DNA from: Limonium bicolor
Lineage: Eukaryota > Streptophyta > Magnoliopsida > Caryophyllales > Plumbaginaceae
DNA: 64,000 bases
Direction: 5' to 3'
Assembly (NCBI GenBank): GCA_023374045.1
Contig: CM041776.1
Span: 283,711,999 to 283,775,998 of the forward strand
Part shown: positions 1 through 12,006 of the stretch, piece by piece
Layout of the letters: the number at the start of each line of letters is the position of its first letter
Numbering within the stretch: the stretch's first letter is position 1
The notes under the pieces: generated by a model
Databases searched by the model: none
What the model was told of the DNA's origin: nothing
What the model saw: the letters and a program-made list of their open reading frames with translations, nothing else
Made by a program: the position numbers and the translations under genes

Positions 1-2734
1 ATTGAAATTGATCTATTGCCAGGTACCGGTCCCATTGCTAGGGCACCGTACCGCATGGCACCTGCAGAAATGACCGAACTAAAGAGCAGTTAAGAGACCT
101 TCTAGACAAAGGGTTTATACGCCCGAGCGTATCACCCTGGGGAGCACCGGTCTCTTCGTGAAGAAGAAGGACGGTAGCCTCCGACTTTGCATTGACTACC
201 GCGAGCTGAATGCGGTCACAGTCAAAAATAAATACCCACTGCCACGTATCGACGACCTATTCGACCAGTTGAAAGGAGCCTCAGTCTTCTCCAAGATCGA
301 CCTCCGTTCAGGGTATCATCAGATTGCAATCAAAGAACAAGACATGAGAAAACGGCATTCCGTACCAGATATGGCCACTACGAATTCACAGTGATGCCAT
401 TCGGTTTGTCAAACGCACCAGCTAAATTCATGGACCTCATGAATCGACTATTCAGTGAGCAGTTGGACACTTCAGTGGTTGTCTTCATCGACGACATACT
501 CGTATACTCCAAATCACCAGAGGAACATGAAATCATTTGAGGAAAGTGCTTGAGACACTGCGCGAGAACCAGCTGTATGCGAAGTTCTCCAAATGCGAGT
601 TTGGCTTGATCAGGTATCATTCCTTGGACATGTCATCTCGAGCGCAGGTATCTCGGTTGACCCTTCTAAGATAGAAGTTGTATGATCATGGCCTAGACCC
701 AAGACTGTTACCGACATTAGGAGCTTTCTTGGTCTAGCCGGTTACTACCGGAGATTTGTAAGGGACTTCTCGAAAGTCGCTAAGCCCATGACTACACTGA
801 TGAAGAAAGATGCACCGTTTGTATGGACACACGAGTGCGAGCTATCATTTCAGAAACTGAAAGACTCATTGACCTCAGCGCCCGTCCTTACTCTTCCAGA
901 GGGCACAGAGGGATTTGAGGTGTACTGTGATGCATCAGGCAAAGGAATGGGATGCGTACTCATGCAGCATGGCAAGGTTGTTGCTTATGCCTCCCGCCAG
1001 CTGAAAAAGCATGAGGAGAATTACCCGACTCACGACTTAGAGTTAGGAGCCATTGTCTTCGCCTTGAAGATATGGCGACACTATCTCTATGGGGTAAGCA
1101 TCACCATCTACTCCGACCATAAGAGCTTACAGTATGTATTCACGCAGAAAGAACTGAACTTGAGACAGAGAAGATGGATGGAATTTCTTTCAGACTATGA
1201 CATCAACTTGCAGTATAAGGAAGGGAAGGCAAACATCGTAGCCGACGCCCTGAGCCGTCGAGCACACTCGCTCCATTCGCTACTCGCTTCTTCTAGCTTG
1301 GTTGACGAGGTGCGAGACGCTCAGTTGAGCGACCCTTACCTAACCGAAATCAGACACAAGATCGAGAATGGTACATTTGAGAAGAAGAAGTATGACTTCA
1401 AGCTACATGAAGATGGTTTGATTCGGTTGAATGGCAGGCTATGCGTCCCCCGAAGCAATGCTGAGCTAAGGGATCGCATCCTGCGAGAGTCACACTGTTC
1501 CACATTGTCAGTCCATCCGGGAGCCTCCAAGATGTACAAAGACATGAAGAGGTACTTCTGGTGGTCTGGAATGAAATCAGATGTGACAGAATTTGTATTG
1601 AGATGCTTAACATGCCAGAAGGTAAAATTTGAACACCGTAGACCGGGCGGAATGGTACAATCGATGCCAGTTCCGGAGTGGAAATTTCATGATATCTCCA
1701 TGGATTTTGTTGTAGGACTCCCACCTGCCAGGGGAGGACTCAACATGATCTGGGTTGTAGTGATCGCCTTACCAAGGTTGCCAGATTCATACCGATGAAG
1801 GACACCTGGAAGGTAGTAAAGCTAGCTGAGCTTTTCGATAAGGAGATTATCAGCACCACGGAGTCCCTAAGACTATAGTATCTGACCGCGACACCAGATT
1901 TCTTTCGAGATACTGGAGAGCTACAAGGGAAGCGTTGGGTACAGAATTGAAGTTGAGTACCGCCTTCCATCCTCAACCGACGGTCAGACAGAAAGGACCA
2001 TCCAGACACTGGAGGACATGCTTCGGGCATGTGCCTTGGACTTTCAGGGGAGTTGGTTAGATAAGCTTCATCTTATCGAGTTCTCGTATAATAATAGTTA
2101 TCACGCCTCGATTAAGATGTCGCCTTTCCAAGCTCTATACGGTAGACCTTGCCGTACACCCTTGTGTTGGGATGAGTCAAGTGAAGCGGTCATAATAGGA
2201 CCGGAGTATCTTGAGCAAGTGCAAGCGAAGTGCACAAATCGAGCTAACATGAAGGCAGCCCAAGATAGACAGAAATCCTATGCGGATGTGAGACGACGCG
2301 ACCTTGAGTTCGCCGTGGGCGACCAAGTGTTCTTGCGAGTTTCACCTATGAAGGGTGTCTTCCGTTTTGGTCAGAAGGGCAAGCTAAGCCCAAAGTTTGT
2401 AGGGCCGTACACTATCACCGAAAGAGTTGGATCCGTAGCCTACAGGTTAGCACTACCTGAGGACTTGGGGCGTGTCCATGATGTATTTCATGTGTCACAA
2501 CTCAAGAAGTATATTGCTGATCCTTCTCATGTGTTAGAGCCCGAGCACTTATCCATTGAGCCAAACATGAGATATGTTGAAACCCCAGTGAGAATCCTCG
2601 ATAGGAAGACCAGAGACACTCGCCATAAGTCTATACGAATGGTGAAGGTCCTATGGTCAAACCAATGTCGAAGAAGCGACATGGGATTGGAAGATGCCAT
2701 GAAGGCTAAGTACCCACAGCTGTTCATAGACTAG
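1..2734 (+). pseudogene. Chromovirus (Ty3/gypsy, Tekay/Del-like) pol remnant: RT, RNase H, integrase, chromodomain-like tail
   Basis: Fragments in shifting frames read, in order, as reverse transcriptase (158-394, then the FIDD active-site box near 485-500), RNase H (about 905-1260, with VYCDAS and the conserved DALS end), the integrase zinc-binding domain (about 1470-1625, two His then CLTC), the integrase core (first Asp in SMDF near 1700) and a C-terminal tail ending PQLF (2018-2734). The tail has the FHVSQLKKY box followed by a weak chromodomain-like end, which places the element with Tekay/Del chromoviruses. It is broken: frameshifts near 345, 530, 610 and 1765, a stop near 682 in the RT-to-RNase H link, and several stops in 1800-2010, where the rest of the integrase core should be. 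The 5' part (5' LTR, gag, protease) lies left of the window. The frames are seen directly; the lineage is inferred from family motifs. Confidence 0.9.
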
Positions 2735-2776
2735 AGAGTCTAGCATTTAGCAATACGGGTACGGGTCGTACCCCTT

Positions 2777-2790
2777 TTAAGGGGGGTAGA
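2777..2790 (+). other. Upstream copy of the polypurine tract
   Basis: TTAAGGGGGGTAGA here is identical to the 14 bases directly before the 3' LTR at 3154-3167. It may be a spare or central-type polypurine tract, or a leftover of a duplication. Confidence 0.6.
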
Positions 2791-3153
2791 GCCCTTTTGC
2801 TTTTGCATTGCTTCGGGGTAAGCATTGCTTAGTGTGTAGGTGTTGTAATAGACTTGTGTATGGCACATGTAGTGTAAGTGAATTGGTATGTGTATGTATG
2901 TGTAATGTGTAGTGTATGAATGATTTGTACGATGATGATGGATGATTTGTGTAATGGTGTATTGTGGAATGGTATGAATGAAAATGTTGAATTGTGTATG
3001 TGAATTGCGTATGATGCTTGAAGCGTGTTTGTTTGCAATGTGGAATGGAGTAAACACCTCATAGGTGTAGTAAGACACATTAGTGCAATTGGTTTGCCTA
3101 ATGAGTAGAATTACTAAACCATTAACCTTGAGCAACTTTGAGGGCAAAGTTTC

Positions 3154-3167
3154 TTAAGGGGGGTAGA
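3154..3167 (+). other. Polypurine tract of chromovirus A
   Basis: TTAAGGGGGGTAGA sits one base before the LTR start TGAAATACCCC, the expected place for the plus-strand primer of an LTR retrotransposon. Confidence 0.8.
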
Positions 3168-5044
3168 TTGAAATACCCCGTAATTAAAAATAGTGATTAA
3201 TTAGGCTAATAAATAATTTAGAAGCTTAATTAAGTATAAATAATCATAAGGGAACAAATCCCGAAGAAAACGGATCCTTAAAACGGATTAAAATCACTAA
3301 CGAACCTTAAAGCGCGTTTTTCGAGGTAACCGGGAAAACGTGTCTTTAAGCGGGTCAAATAGACTCGTAACAATTTTGGTCAACTAAATAATCATTAATA
3401 AATATTAGTGAAGCTTTAGACCAATAATAAAATCAAGAAAACGAGAGATTAGTAAAAACTGTCAAAAACGGGAAGTTGTGGGGTAGAAATACAAATAACC
3501 AAACTTATGTGTCCACTTTTAAAATAAAAAGCAAAAATGCGTGTGTGTGTGTGTAGTGCCAGCCGGCCCCTTTTCCCCTCTCTCACACACTCACTCACAC
3601 TCTCTTATTTACAAACAAACAAAAATCATAAAGTAAACCCCCACTCACTTTACCACTCTCTCTCCTATTTCATTCTCCTCACTCACGTAGAACTCCCCCC
3701 CCTCTTCCTCTCTCTATTCTTTTCTTTTCCCCAGCCGAACAACAATGGAGGTTTGAAGAACCACTCACAAAACTAATCTCTCATCTTGTAAACCCCTCAA
3801 ACCTCTTCCAAAAATTACAAAAATTACACCATTGTCTTCCTCTCCTCAAGAGCAACACTCTCTTTTCAAAATCCAGAAAAGAGCATTTTCGTTTTCATGG
3901 GTATACCCCATTTGGAGCTTCAAGACTACCATTAGAATCACCTCCTTCTCCTTGTCGTTTTGAGGTAAAAATCTTCATGAAACTCCATCTTTTCTAGCCT
4001 TGTGGGCAAAACGAAATTTAGAAACTAAGCTCTTGTTACTCCTTGTGTTCTAGCCGATTTTGGCCTCATTGGTGGAGTTGGAATCTTGTTCTTGAGCCAC
4101 TCCAAGCTTTATTTACACCCTTGGGAGGTAAAGGAAATTCTAAACCCTAAATCTTACATTAAAACTTAAATAATGTTAGGGTTAGTTTTAGTATTGAATG
4201 TGTGTGTATGTATGGGTTATGATATTAGATTTGTGAAGTACTATAACCGGTGGAGAAAGAGAGAAGGAAGAAACAAGAAGAAGAAAGAAAACTAGAAGAA
4301 AACAAGGTAAGGATACTCACTTGTGTAGCTTGGTATATATATGTATGTAACAGATTTTAAAAGGTTGAAATGAGTAATGGAAATGGTAAGGTATTGATAG
4401 TGTAATGTGTAGGAGGAAACTAATGTTTTAAAACCCTTAAAAGACATTTTAAAAACTGTTAAACTAGATTGTGAAGTAACGTTGAGTGCAGGAATTTTTA
4501 GAGTGTTTAGTGTTGGTATTATGTGTGGGAGCTTTGTAGATTATTGCTGTTTTGAACAGGTGAGATGGGTAACAAATTGTGAACTAGAATATGTGGTGAG
4601 AGTGTAAAAATATAGGGGAGACTATGGCAAAATTTACCTAGGATTAGAACACTTAGTGAATTTTAAACTAGGTGAATAAGGTAGGTTGTAACAGATTTTG
4701 TTAGAGAAAGATAGAGGGTATATTAGGAGAGATAGCTAATGTAGTTGTAATGTATTAGAGGTGTTAGAAATGACATTAGAAGAGGGAGTTGTAGATGGAG
4801 AGTGTTAGTGTTAAAATCTGTAGCATAATGCAACTAGAGAAGAAGCTAGGTGAGTGTTGTAAGAAACTTGGAAAATTATGTGAGTGAATTAGTATAGAAT
4901 TGTGTAAAGAGTTAAGGAGTGAACTAGGGTGTGTTAAGAGGTTTAATTAGTGTTAAAACAAGTGGGATTAAGTGTAGGAACAATGGGGAAGTAATGGGTA
5001 AAAGAGAGGACTGAAAACAGAAATAAAAATGCAAATACTGGGCC

Positions 5045-5515
5045 GGACCGACCTTGGGACCGAACTTGCAAGGTCGGTCGAGCCCAGATTTACAAAGACG
5101 GGAAAGCTTCTGGAATGACCGGACTTGGACCGGACTTGCAACTTGCAAGTTCGGTCGGACTAAAAATTCTCCCGTCTGTAACCTACTGGAATGGACCGAC
5201 CTTGCGACCGGACTTGCAAGGTCGGTCGACTCAAAAATTTTCCGTCGAGTAAGCTACTGGAATGGACCGACCTTGCGACTGGACTTGCAAGGTCGGTCGG
5301 GCTAGAATTCGCCTGTAACGAAACTTACTGGAATGGACCGACCTTGGGACCGGACATGCAAGGTCGGTCGACTCCAGAATTTCGAAACCAAAACTTACTG
5401 GAATGGACCGACCTTGGGACCGGACTTGCAAGGTCGGTCGGCCAGAAGAATTTCCGTAATCTGAGTTACTGGAATGGACCGGACTTGCAAGGTCGGTCGC
5501 AAGTCCGGTCCGGTC
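5045..5515 (+). repeat. Tandem hairpin array in LTR A, about 71-bp period
   Basis: Seven related units are visible. The clear ones start at 5193, 5264, 5335, 5405 and 5476, with 70-71 bp between starts. Each holds a roughly 36-bp inverted repeat with arms of the type GGACCGACCTTG and CAAGGTCGGTC, preceded by CTGGAATGG. The first two units (5045 and about 5116) are diverged. Chance ORFs across it read as short peptide repeats ending QGRS, which I do not regard as coding. Confidence 0.9.
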
Positions 5516-7018
5516 AAAAAAAAAATTAATTAAATTAAATATATATATATATGTGTATACCTACATGTATATATTATGTACATGTATGTAAGCATGCAAA
5601 CGTTGAGTAAGAAAGTGAAACTTAAGTAATGAAAAATAAGTAAGTAAAGTGTAAGTGTAAGAAGTATAAGGACATAGTAAGTAGGAGTTAAGTTGATGAT
5701 AGGTATATTAATTACTCAATTATATGTATATAATAGGACTTGATTTGTGACACCGAAGGACGTTTGGAAACACGTGCAACGGTGAACGGTATGGATTCCT
5801 CATGCCCCGTATGCTATCTTGGTTACTCTGATTTGTGTGTTGTGCTAATTGATCACCAAATAAGATAAATGCACGAATCGGAGTTATTATGCATACTTGT
5901 GAAAATGTAGTGTTGTATGTTATGAATTTTTCTTAAATCTTAGTTTGTATAATTCATGAAATGTATGGATGATATGAATGCTTGTATGAATGTTGCAATG
6001 TATTGTGACCGAATGTGTTGACTTTGGACTTCTAACTTATTCCTAACAAGCTAACCATTCTAACTTAAATTGGTAATTAAATTGGAATGAGTAGAAGTCC
6101 GATATAGTTTCGGCCACGCGTGAGGATGCGGAGTCACGAGAGGTTGGCTCCAATTCCTGACTCTTAAACTGGTCCGCGGCCCAAATCCCTTAAGTGGGTA
6201 GCATCCCGGATTGGTGAGTCAAGTAAATCCCGGAGGTGGGACGGCGTAGTCCCCAGGGCCGGAGGTCCTGACGACTTAACTTGAGTATAAGTAAGTAAGT
6301 AAGAATGAGTAAGTAAAGTAAATGAAAGTAAGTAATTGTAAGTAAGAAAAAAAAGTAAGTAATGAGTAAAAGAGTAAAAGCATTACGATTAACCCGGATG
6401 CATAATTTGGCTAACCTTGTGAAGGTAAGTAAGATGTGTGCTATTATATTGTTGCCTTGGATTGTGTAATGAATTGTACTAGCATGTATGTTGAATGCAA
6501 AGCATGTATGTATGAAATAAATGAACAGCATGTTTAGTGGACGTCAAATAGTCGGCGTGCCCTAGCTAGCACGCGGTATATGCGGAGTTTATACGCAGCG
6601 TTTGCTGAGCCCCTTGGGGCACCATTTTTACTACACGCAGGTACTCGTGAAGGATGAAGATGTGAAGGCTTAGTTTTATTTCTTTGTCTTTCTTTTTGGA
6701 TTGTAAACAATGAAATTATGATTGGTGTACTGAGTAGTACATGGCTATAGCTTTTGATTAGCCGGTGTACCATGGGGTACACCTTTTTGGATTTTGATAG
6801 GATGGGAATTGGTATAGATGAGTAGCCTTAGAAACTCATTCTTTTGGTAAGCTTGAAAGGTTGTAATTGAATATACTTTAAATACTCGGTGATCCAGGAT
6901 GTAAGTATACTCGGTGATCCAAGAATTGTAAGTATGTTATGTTTTGGGTAATGGAAGCAATGTCTAGTAGCTCGGTACTTATGTTCATCAGACCGTGGCT
7001 GTAAGTAAGGTAAGCCTA

Positions 7019-7040
7019 GCTAGCCGTATGGGCGGTTAGC
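7019..7040 (+). other. Conserved stem-loop near the 3' end of LTR A
   Basis: The arms GCTAGCCGT and GCGGTTAGC pair over 9 positions (two G-T wobbles) around an ATGG loop. GGCG follows at once and a CCGCTG box follows about 45 bases on. The same arrangement occurs in LTRs B, C and D with different stem bases. Confidence 0.65.
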
Positions 7041-7148
7041 GGCGTTGTACCACCCGCCGTAGTAATTATGTAATATTTCCGCTGCGAACTCGTAAGATTA
7101 ATAGGACGATTAGACGGTAAGCATAGGATTAGCGGTTGGGGTGTTACA

Positions 7149-9788
7149 TTGAACCCCAACATGAAGGAGGTAGTTAAGAAGGAGGTTATCAAGCTCTTGG
7201 ATGCAGGTATTATCTATCCAATTTCTGACAGTGAATGGGTAAGTCCTACAAAGGTAGTACCTAAGAAGGGAGGTTTAACTATGGTGCCTAATGATAAGGG
7301 TGAGTTAGTTCCTCAGTGTATGTTACTGGGCATAGAGTTTGTATTGACTACCAAAAATTGAATGCCACCACTAGGAAAGACCATTTTCCCCTTCCCTTTA
7401 TTGACCAGATGTTGGAAAGGCTTGCAGGACAAGAATATTATTGCTTCCTAGATGGTTACTCTGGTTATTTTCAGATTCCAGTTGCTAAGGAAGATCAAGA
7501 GAAAACCACTTTTACATGTCCGTATGGTACTTATGCTTATCGACGCATGCCTTTTTGGTTTATGTAACACACCAACCACTTTTCAGCGGTGCATGACTGC
7601 TATTTTTGCTGATTTTTATTGAAAAGTGCATTGAGATCTTTATGGATGATTTTTCTGTGTTTGGATTGACTTTTGACTCTTGTTTGAGAGACTTGGATTT
7701 AATCTTAGCCAGGTGCAGGGAAACTAACTTGGTGCTTAATTGGGAGAAGTGCCACTTCATGGTGCAGGAAGGCATTGTGTTAGGACACAAAATTTCCAAG
7801 AAGGGAATTGAGGTAGACAGGGCTAAGGTCAAAGTGATAGAGCAATTGCCACCACCATCATCGGTAAAGGATGTCCGGAGTTTTCTCAGTCATGCAGGTT
7901 TTTATAGGCTTTTTGTTAAGGATTTTTCTAAGCCTCTTTGTGATTTGTTAATTAAGGATGCTAAATTTGAGTTTACAAAAGAGTGTTTAGATGCTTTTAA
8001 TTTGCTTAAGGCTAAATTGGTTTATGCTCCTGTAATTGTTGCTCCTGACTGGTCACTACCTTTCGAGATTATGTGTGATGCTAGTGATTATGCTCTGGGA
8101 GCAGCTTTGGGTCAGAGGCATGACAAAGTGTTGAGGATAGTCTATTATGCTAGTAAGACTATGAATGATGCGCAGAAGAATTACGCAACCACGGATAAGG
8201 AGCTGCTGGCAATTGTCTTTGTGTGTGATAAGTTTCGACCTTACATCATTGGCAGCAGAGTCATTGTGCACACTGACCTCTCCGCTCTCAAGTATCTCTT
8301 TAAAAAGGTTGATGCTAAACCTCGTCTAATAAGATGGATTTTACTTTTGAAGGAATTCGACATTGAGATTAGAGATAAACCTGGAGCGCAGAACGGTGTG
8401 GCTGATCACTTATCCCGTATGGAAGTTCCAGACGATGGCAAGCCGATCAATGAGTATTTTCCTGATGAGTATGTCTACATGGTTGGTTGTTCAACGGACC
8501 CTTGGTATGCTAATATCACGAATTCTTAGCTAAGGGAATCGTTCCTCCAGAATTGACGTATCAGCAGAAGAAGAAGTTCTTCTCCACGGTTAAGCGTTAT
8601 CTTTGGGACGATCCTTTTATGTTCAAGGTTTGTGCAGACGGTATGATTCGTAGGTGTGTTTCTGAGGATGAAGCTAGAGATATCCTTTCACACTGTCACT
8701 CTAGAGAAGCAGGGGGTCATTTTGGTCCGGCTAGGACAACCGTGAAAGTTTTGGAGGTTGGATTCTTTTGGAAAAACTTGAATAAGGATTATTATCAGTT
8801 TGTGTCCACATGTGATTAGTGTCAAATGCAGGGAAATTTATCTAGACGCCACTAGATGCCTTTGAATTCTATCTTGGAAGTTGAACCGTTCGATCTTTGG
8901 GGCATTGATTTCATGGGACCGTTTCCATCATCTCAAGGTAACCTTTACATCTTGGTAGCAGTGGATTATGTTACAAAATGGGCTGAAGTAGTAGCAACAC
9001 CTACCAATGATGCAATAGTGGTGCTGAAGTTTTTGAAGAAGAATATATTCACCCGTTTTGGTGTTCCGCGAGCAATCATTAGTGATGGAGGTACCCACTT
9101 TTGCAACAAACAGTTTGACGATCTTCTGCAAAAGTATGGCGTACGACATAAGGTTTCTCTGCCGTATCATCCACAAACAAACGGGCAAGCCGAGATAATG
9201 AACAGAGAAATCAAGTGGATCCTCCAAAAATCTATCACATCCTCTAGACGAGATTGGTCGCTCAAGCTCGATGATGCCTTGTGGGCGTATCGAACTGCCT
9301 TCAAAACACCCTTAGGTATGTCTCCGTACAAGTTGGTTTATGGCAAGGAATGTCACCTGGCTGTAGAGCTGGAGCATAAGTCTTTTTGGGCAATCAAAGC
9401 GTTAAATTTTGATCTACAAAAGGCTGGTGAGAAGCGCAAATTGCAGTTGTGTGATCTTGAAGAATTTAGAGAGGAAGCTTATGAGAATGCCAAGATCTAC
9501 AAGGAGAGAACAAAGAGATGGCATGATAAGCTATTGGTCAAGAGAGAGTTTCACGTTGGGGATAAGGTTCTGCTATTCAACTCCTCTCTGAAACTGTTCC
9601 CAGGAAAGTTAAAGTCTCGTTGGTCCGGACCATTCACGGTGACAAGTGTCTCGCCGTATGGAGTCATCGGTTTAATCAACACAGAAGGGGAGACATTCAA
9701 AGTCAATGGGTCCCAGCTGAAGTATTATTTGAGTGGTGACATCACCGAGGTTCATTCGGTGATCACGGTTCATGACCCTCCATACTGA
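7149..9788 (+). pseudogene. Athila-like Ty3/gypsy pol remnant: RT, RNase H, integrase
   Basis: The sequence opens part-way into RT at the stretch NPNMKEVVKKEV, typical of the Athila/Tat branch, because chromovirus A is inserted just upstream. RT continues through VCIDYQKLNA, CFLDGYSGY and the FMDDF active-site box (about 7640). RNase H follows (IMCDASDYALGAALG, about 8070; ADHLSRME near 8400). Integrase has its zinc-binding region at 8690-8825 and a core with Asp in GIDFMGPF, Asp in SDGGTHF and Glu in GQAEIMNRE, so the acidic triad is still visible. Lesions: a frameshift near 7330, frame loss at 7555-7610, a frameshift near 8523 and an amber stop at 8817-8819 next to a zinc-ligand Cys. The integrase block 8856-9788 is open over 310 codons. 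Confidence 0.9.
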
Positions 9789-10783
9789 GTATGCAGTTGT
9801 ACGGTCTAGCCAAAGACCGAAAAGACAGACTGCTAGTTGGGAGGCAACCCAATTTTCTTTCATGTTCTTTCTTTATTTTAGCTTGTTTATCGCTTTTAAT
9901 TGTTCTAATGTCTTTTTTAGTTCATTTTCCGTGTTTAGGTTTATTAGTTTATAAGAGGTGCAAAGGGTGGTTTTGCGAAGTACACGGAGGGCCGTCCAGA
10001 GGAAGAATTCTCAATGTGGTATGGGACCTGTTACATATCTTAAGTCCTGGACCGAGCTAAGACAGAACTGTCGGCATGAATAAGAGGGTGGTCCAGGACC
10101 TGTTGCATATCTTAAGTCCCGGACCCATGAAGGATGGAAATCTCGACACGTCGTAAGAGGTGGTCCGGGACCTGTTACATATCTTAAGTCCCGGACCCAA
10201 TGCTTTAGTGATTCTCGACCTACTTCACCCAGCGGTCCGGGACCTCATCCAAGACTTAAGTCCCGGACCATACCCAGTTCCAAAAATAAATAAAGTCACG
10301 CGAGCCAGGTCGTCTTCTTCTTTCTAAATTTCCCAAATTGGAAAACCCAACTCCCGCAATCCCTAACCTGCGACTACTCTCCCGCCCCTATCGCTCAACC
10401 ATCACTCCAGCCTCCACATCACCACCTACACTCGCCTCATTCCACACTCACTTTCGTCATCCGCCCAGCCCAGCCACTCACCACACCCGACCACCACACA
10501 CTACTAATCCCAGATTCCATCGTTCAAACCACCTACCCAGTCGCCGCTACCCTACTTCCGTTCGCACCTGTAATCTCCGCCACACTCACCACCAATCGTC
10601 AGCTCCAGCCACTTTGAAACCCCACTCTAGTCGACCACCACCTCCCACCTTCGTCTGTAGCCCCCACAGAAACCACATCCCCTGTTGCTCCACATTCACT
10701 TCCTACGCCACTTGCACACCAATTGCTGTCACTCACCCCCTCTAGCCGGCACACCACCACCAATTCCTTTGTCCAAAATCTCC
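9789..10783 (+). other. Spacer between pol and env-like ORF of Athila-like element 1
   Basis: No gene. The start carries the GGGAGGCAACCCA box common after pol in Athila/Tat elements (about 9838-9852). The hairpin array at 10018-10269 follows, then a C-rich, G-poor stretch (about 10335-10760) whose 135-codon open frame is mostly Pro, His, Thr and Ser and looks compositional. Confidence 0.7.
10018..10269 (+). repeat. Tandem hairpin array, exact 72-bp period (internal region of Athila-like element)
   Basis: Four 36-bp inverted repeats start at 10018, 10090, 10162 and 10234, exactly 72 bp apart. Each has arms of the type GGTCCGGGACCT and TTAAGTCCCGGACC around a short A/T-rich centre. The 36-bp stretches between them are less alike; two share a TCTCGAC motif. 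Confidence 0.93.
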
Positions 10784-12006
10784 ATGGCTCCTAAACGTGT
10801 CCGCCGTTCTTCCACCGTCGGAGCTTCCTCAACGTCGGAAGCTGCTCTAATTCGGGTGTGGGAGACGGTTGATTCAGAGTTCATCAATGAGGCTGCTGCC
10901 CACTGGTTCCATGCGCAGGAACGGAAAATCATTGCTGAAAGGTCAGTTTGCCCAACTCTAATTGTTGATTTTGATTTGGAACGGTTGTTTTGAGCAAGAA
11001 GTTGGTTATGTCTGCTGAATCGGGGTGGAAAATGTTACCCGAGGCTGGTAAAATTGTTTTATGCGAATGCAACTTTGACTCAGGATAGGAATGCAATTAC
11101 ATATGTGGTTAAGAGGAAGGACATTCTGGTGAATGCCTCCCGCATTAGGAGGTTTCTGGATTTTTCCTGTAGCCACTAGGATTCCGACGCAGGAGAATAG
11201 AGATAATCAGGCATTGCTAGAGCGTCAAGCTAAAGAGTATTATATAAATCTGATTGTTAATGATCCCGAGGTCCAGAACCAACAGAGGAGAAATAACCGG
11301 GATAAGCAGGTAGTTACTGGGGATAAGCTACCTACCCCAGTCGAGCGTCTGATTTTGGGGATACTCATGTACAATGTTCGGCCCCGGGAGTGCGCAGTCC
11401 ATGGTCTGGGTGATTGAGACAGACAACAGTGCTTCTCTGCCCTTCCCGCACTTTCTCCAATCTTTGTTCGCTGATGCTCAGGTGGATTTTACGGATGAGC
11501 AACCCCAGTTCGCCCGGTCTCCTCTCGACATGACGATGATGAGGTTCTTTCAGTGGGAGAAGACCGAGGGTCAGTGGGTGAAGCGACATCGCACTCTACC
11601 TGGTGCGCGAGCTCCCTGACCTGCTGAGGCTAATGAGGCTGAGCCGTCTACTGTTGCCGCTGGTGGTGAGGTCCCTGATGTCCCGATGACTGCTGGTCCG
11701 ACCCCGGGATATGATGAGTTTCTTCGTGAGTTTTCTGATTGGAGGGGGATGGCCACAGCACGTTTCGATGGGTTTTGATGCTTATATGACTCAGGTGGAC
11801 ACTCGTTTGGATGAGATGAGCTTGGGCCTCTATGATTATGGAGCGCGGATCTCAGCTTTGGGGGCCCGCCAGACGGACTATGAGGCTAGACAGGAGGCGC
11901 GGTTTGCTGACTATAAGGCTCGCCAGGAGGCCCATTTCTCTGACTATGATGCCCACTTTGCTCAGCTGGAGTCCTGGCGTTTCCCTCGTGATCATCCACC
12001 ACCTTA
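10784..12006 (+). pseudogene. Athila-type second ORF (env-like / putative plant transposon protein), broken
   Basis: The likely start is the ATG at 10784 (MAPKRVRRSS). Broken frames then read as the protein found downstream of pol in Athila elements: WFHAQERKIIAERS, then a block with KLFYAN and VKRKDILVN, a PVERLILGILMYNVRP block near 11330-11390, an LPFPHFLQSLFADA block near 11440-11480, and a C-terminal stretch rich in repeated YEARQEARF-type heptads (about 11770-11990) likely to form a coiled coil. At least three frame changes occur (near 10990, 11150 and 11400) plus a stop at 11619. The family is usually called env-like, but I see no clear signal peptide or membrane segment, so a viral-envelope role is not supported here. 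Confidence 0.72.

Larger units (their letters stand above)
2735..3168 (+). other. 3' untranslated interval of chromovirus A
   Basis: This stretch lies between the pol stop and the 3' LTR and holds no gene. The strand is TG-rich (many TGTATG and GTGTA runs). It is bounded by two identical copies of a polypurine-tract-like 14-mer. Confidence 0.75.
3169..7148 (+). repeat. 3' LTR of chromovirus A (3,980 bp)
   Basis: The LTR starts TGAAATACCCC after a polypurine tract and ends GGGGTGTTACA, forming an imperfect terminal inverted repeat of the kind seen in plant chromoviruses. At 7149 the sequence changes at once to the RT gene of another element, which fixes the right edge. Inside are a pyrimidine-rich leader-like part (3560-3720), a C-poor, G-rich stretch (about 4150-5000), a tandem hairpin array (5045-5515), a GTAA-type microsatellite (about 6285-6380) and a stem-loop near the 3' end (7019-7040). 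At nearly 4 kb it is at the long end for LTRs. No protein is encoded; the ORFs inside it are chance. Confidence 0.88.

Noticed and set aside
5054..5529. Repeat-containing peptides with QGRS and WNGP motifs
   Set aside because: They are the translated hairpin array of LTR A; frames change with the 70-71-bp period and no start context or domain supports coding.
10018..10269. CRISPR-like look: 36-bp partly palindromic repeats with 36-bp spacers
   Set aside because: The same pattern sits inside several plant retrotransposons, units vary in sequence, spacers share motifs, and there are no cas genes in this plant nuclear sequence. It is a tandem 72-bp repeat with a hairpin half.
10338..10745. 135-codon Pro/His/Thr-rich frame
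   Set aside because: It follows from a C-rich, G-poor stretch upstream of the env-like ORF; no motif and no conserved start.
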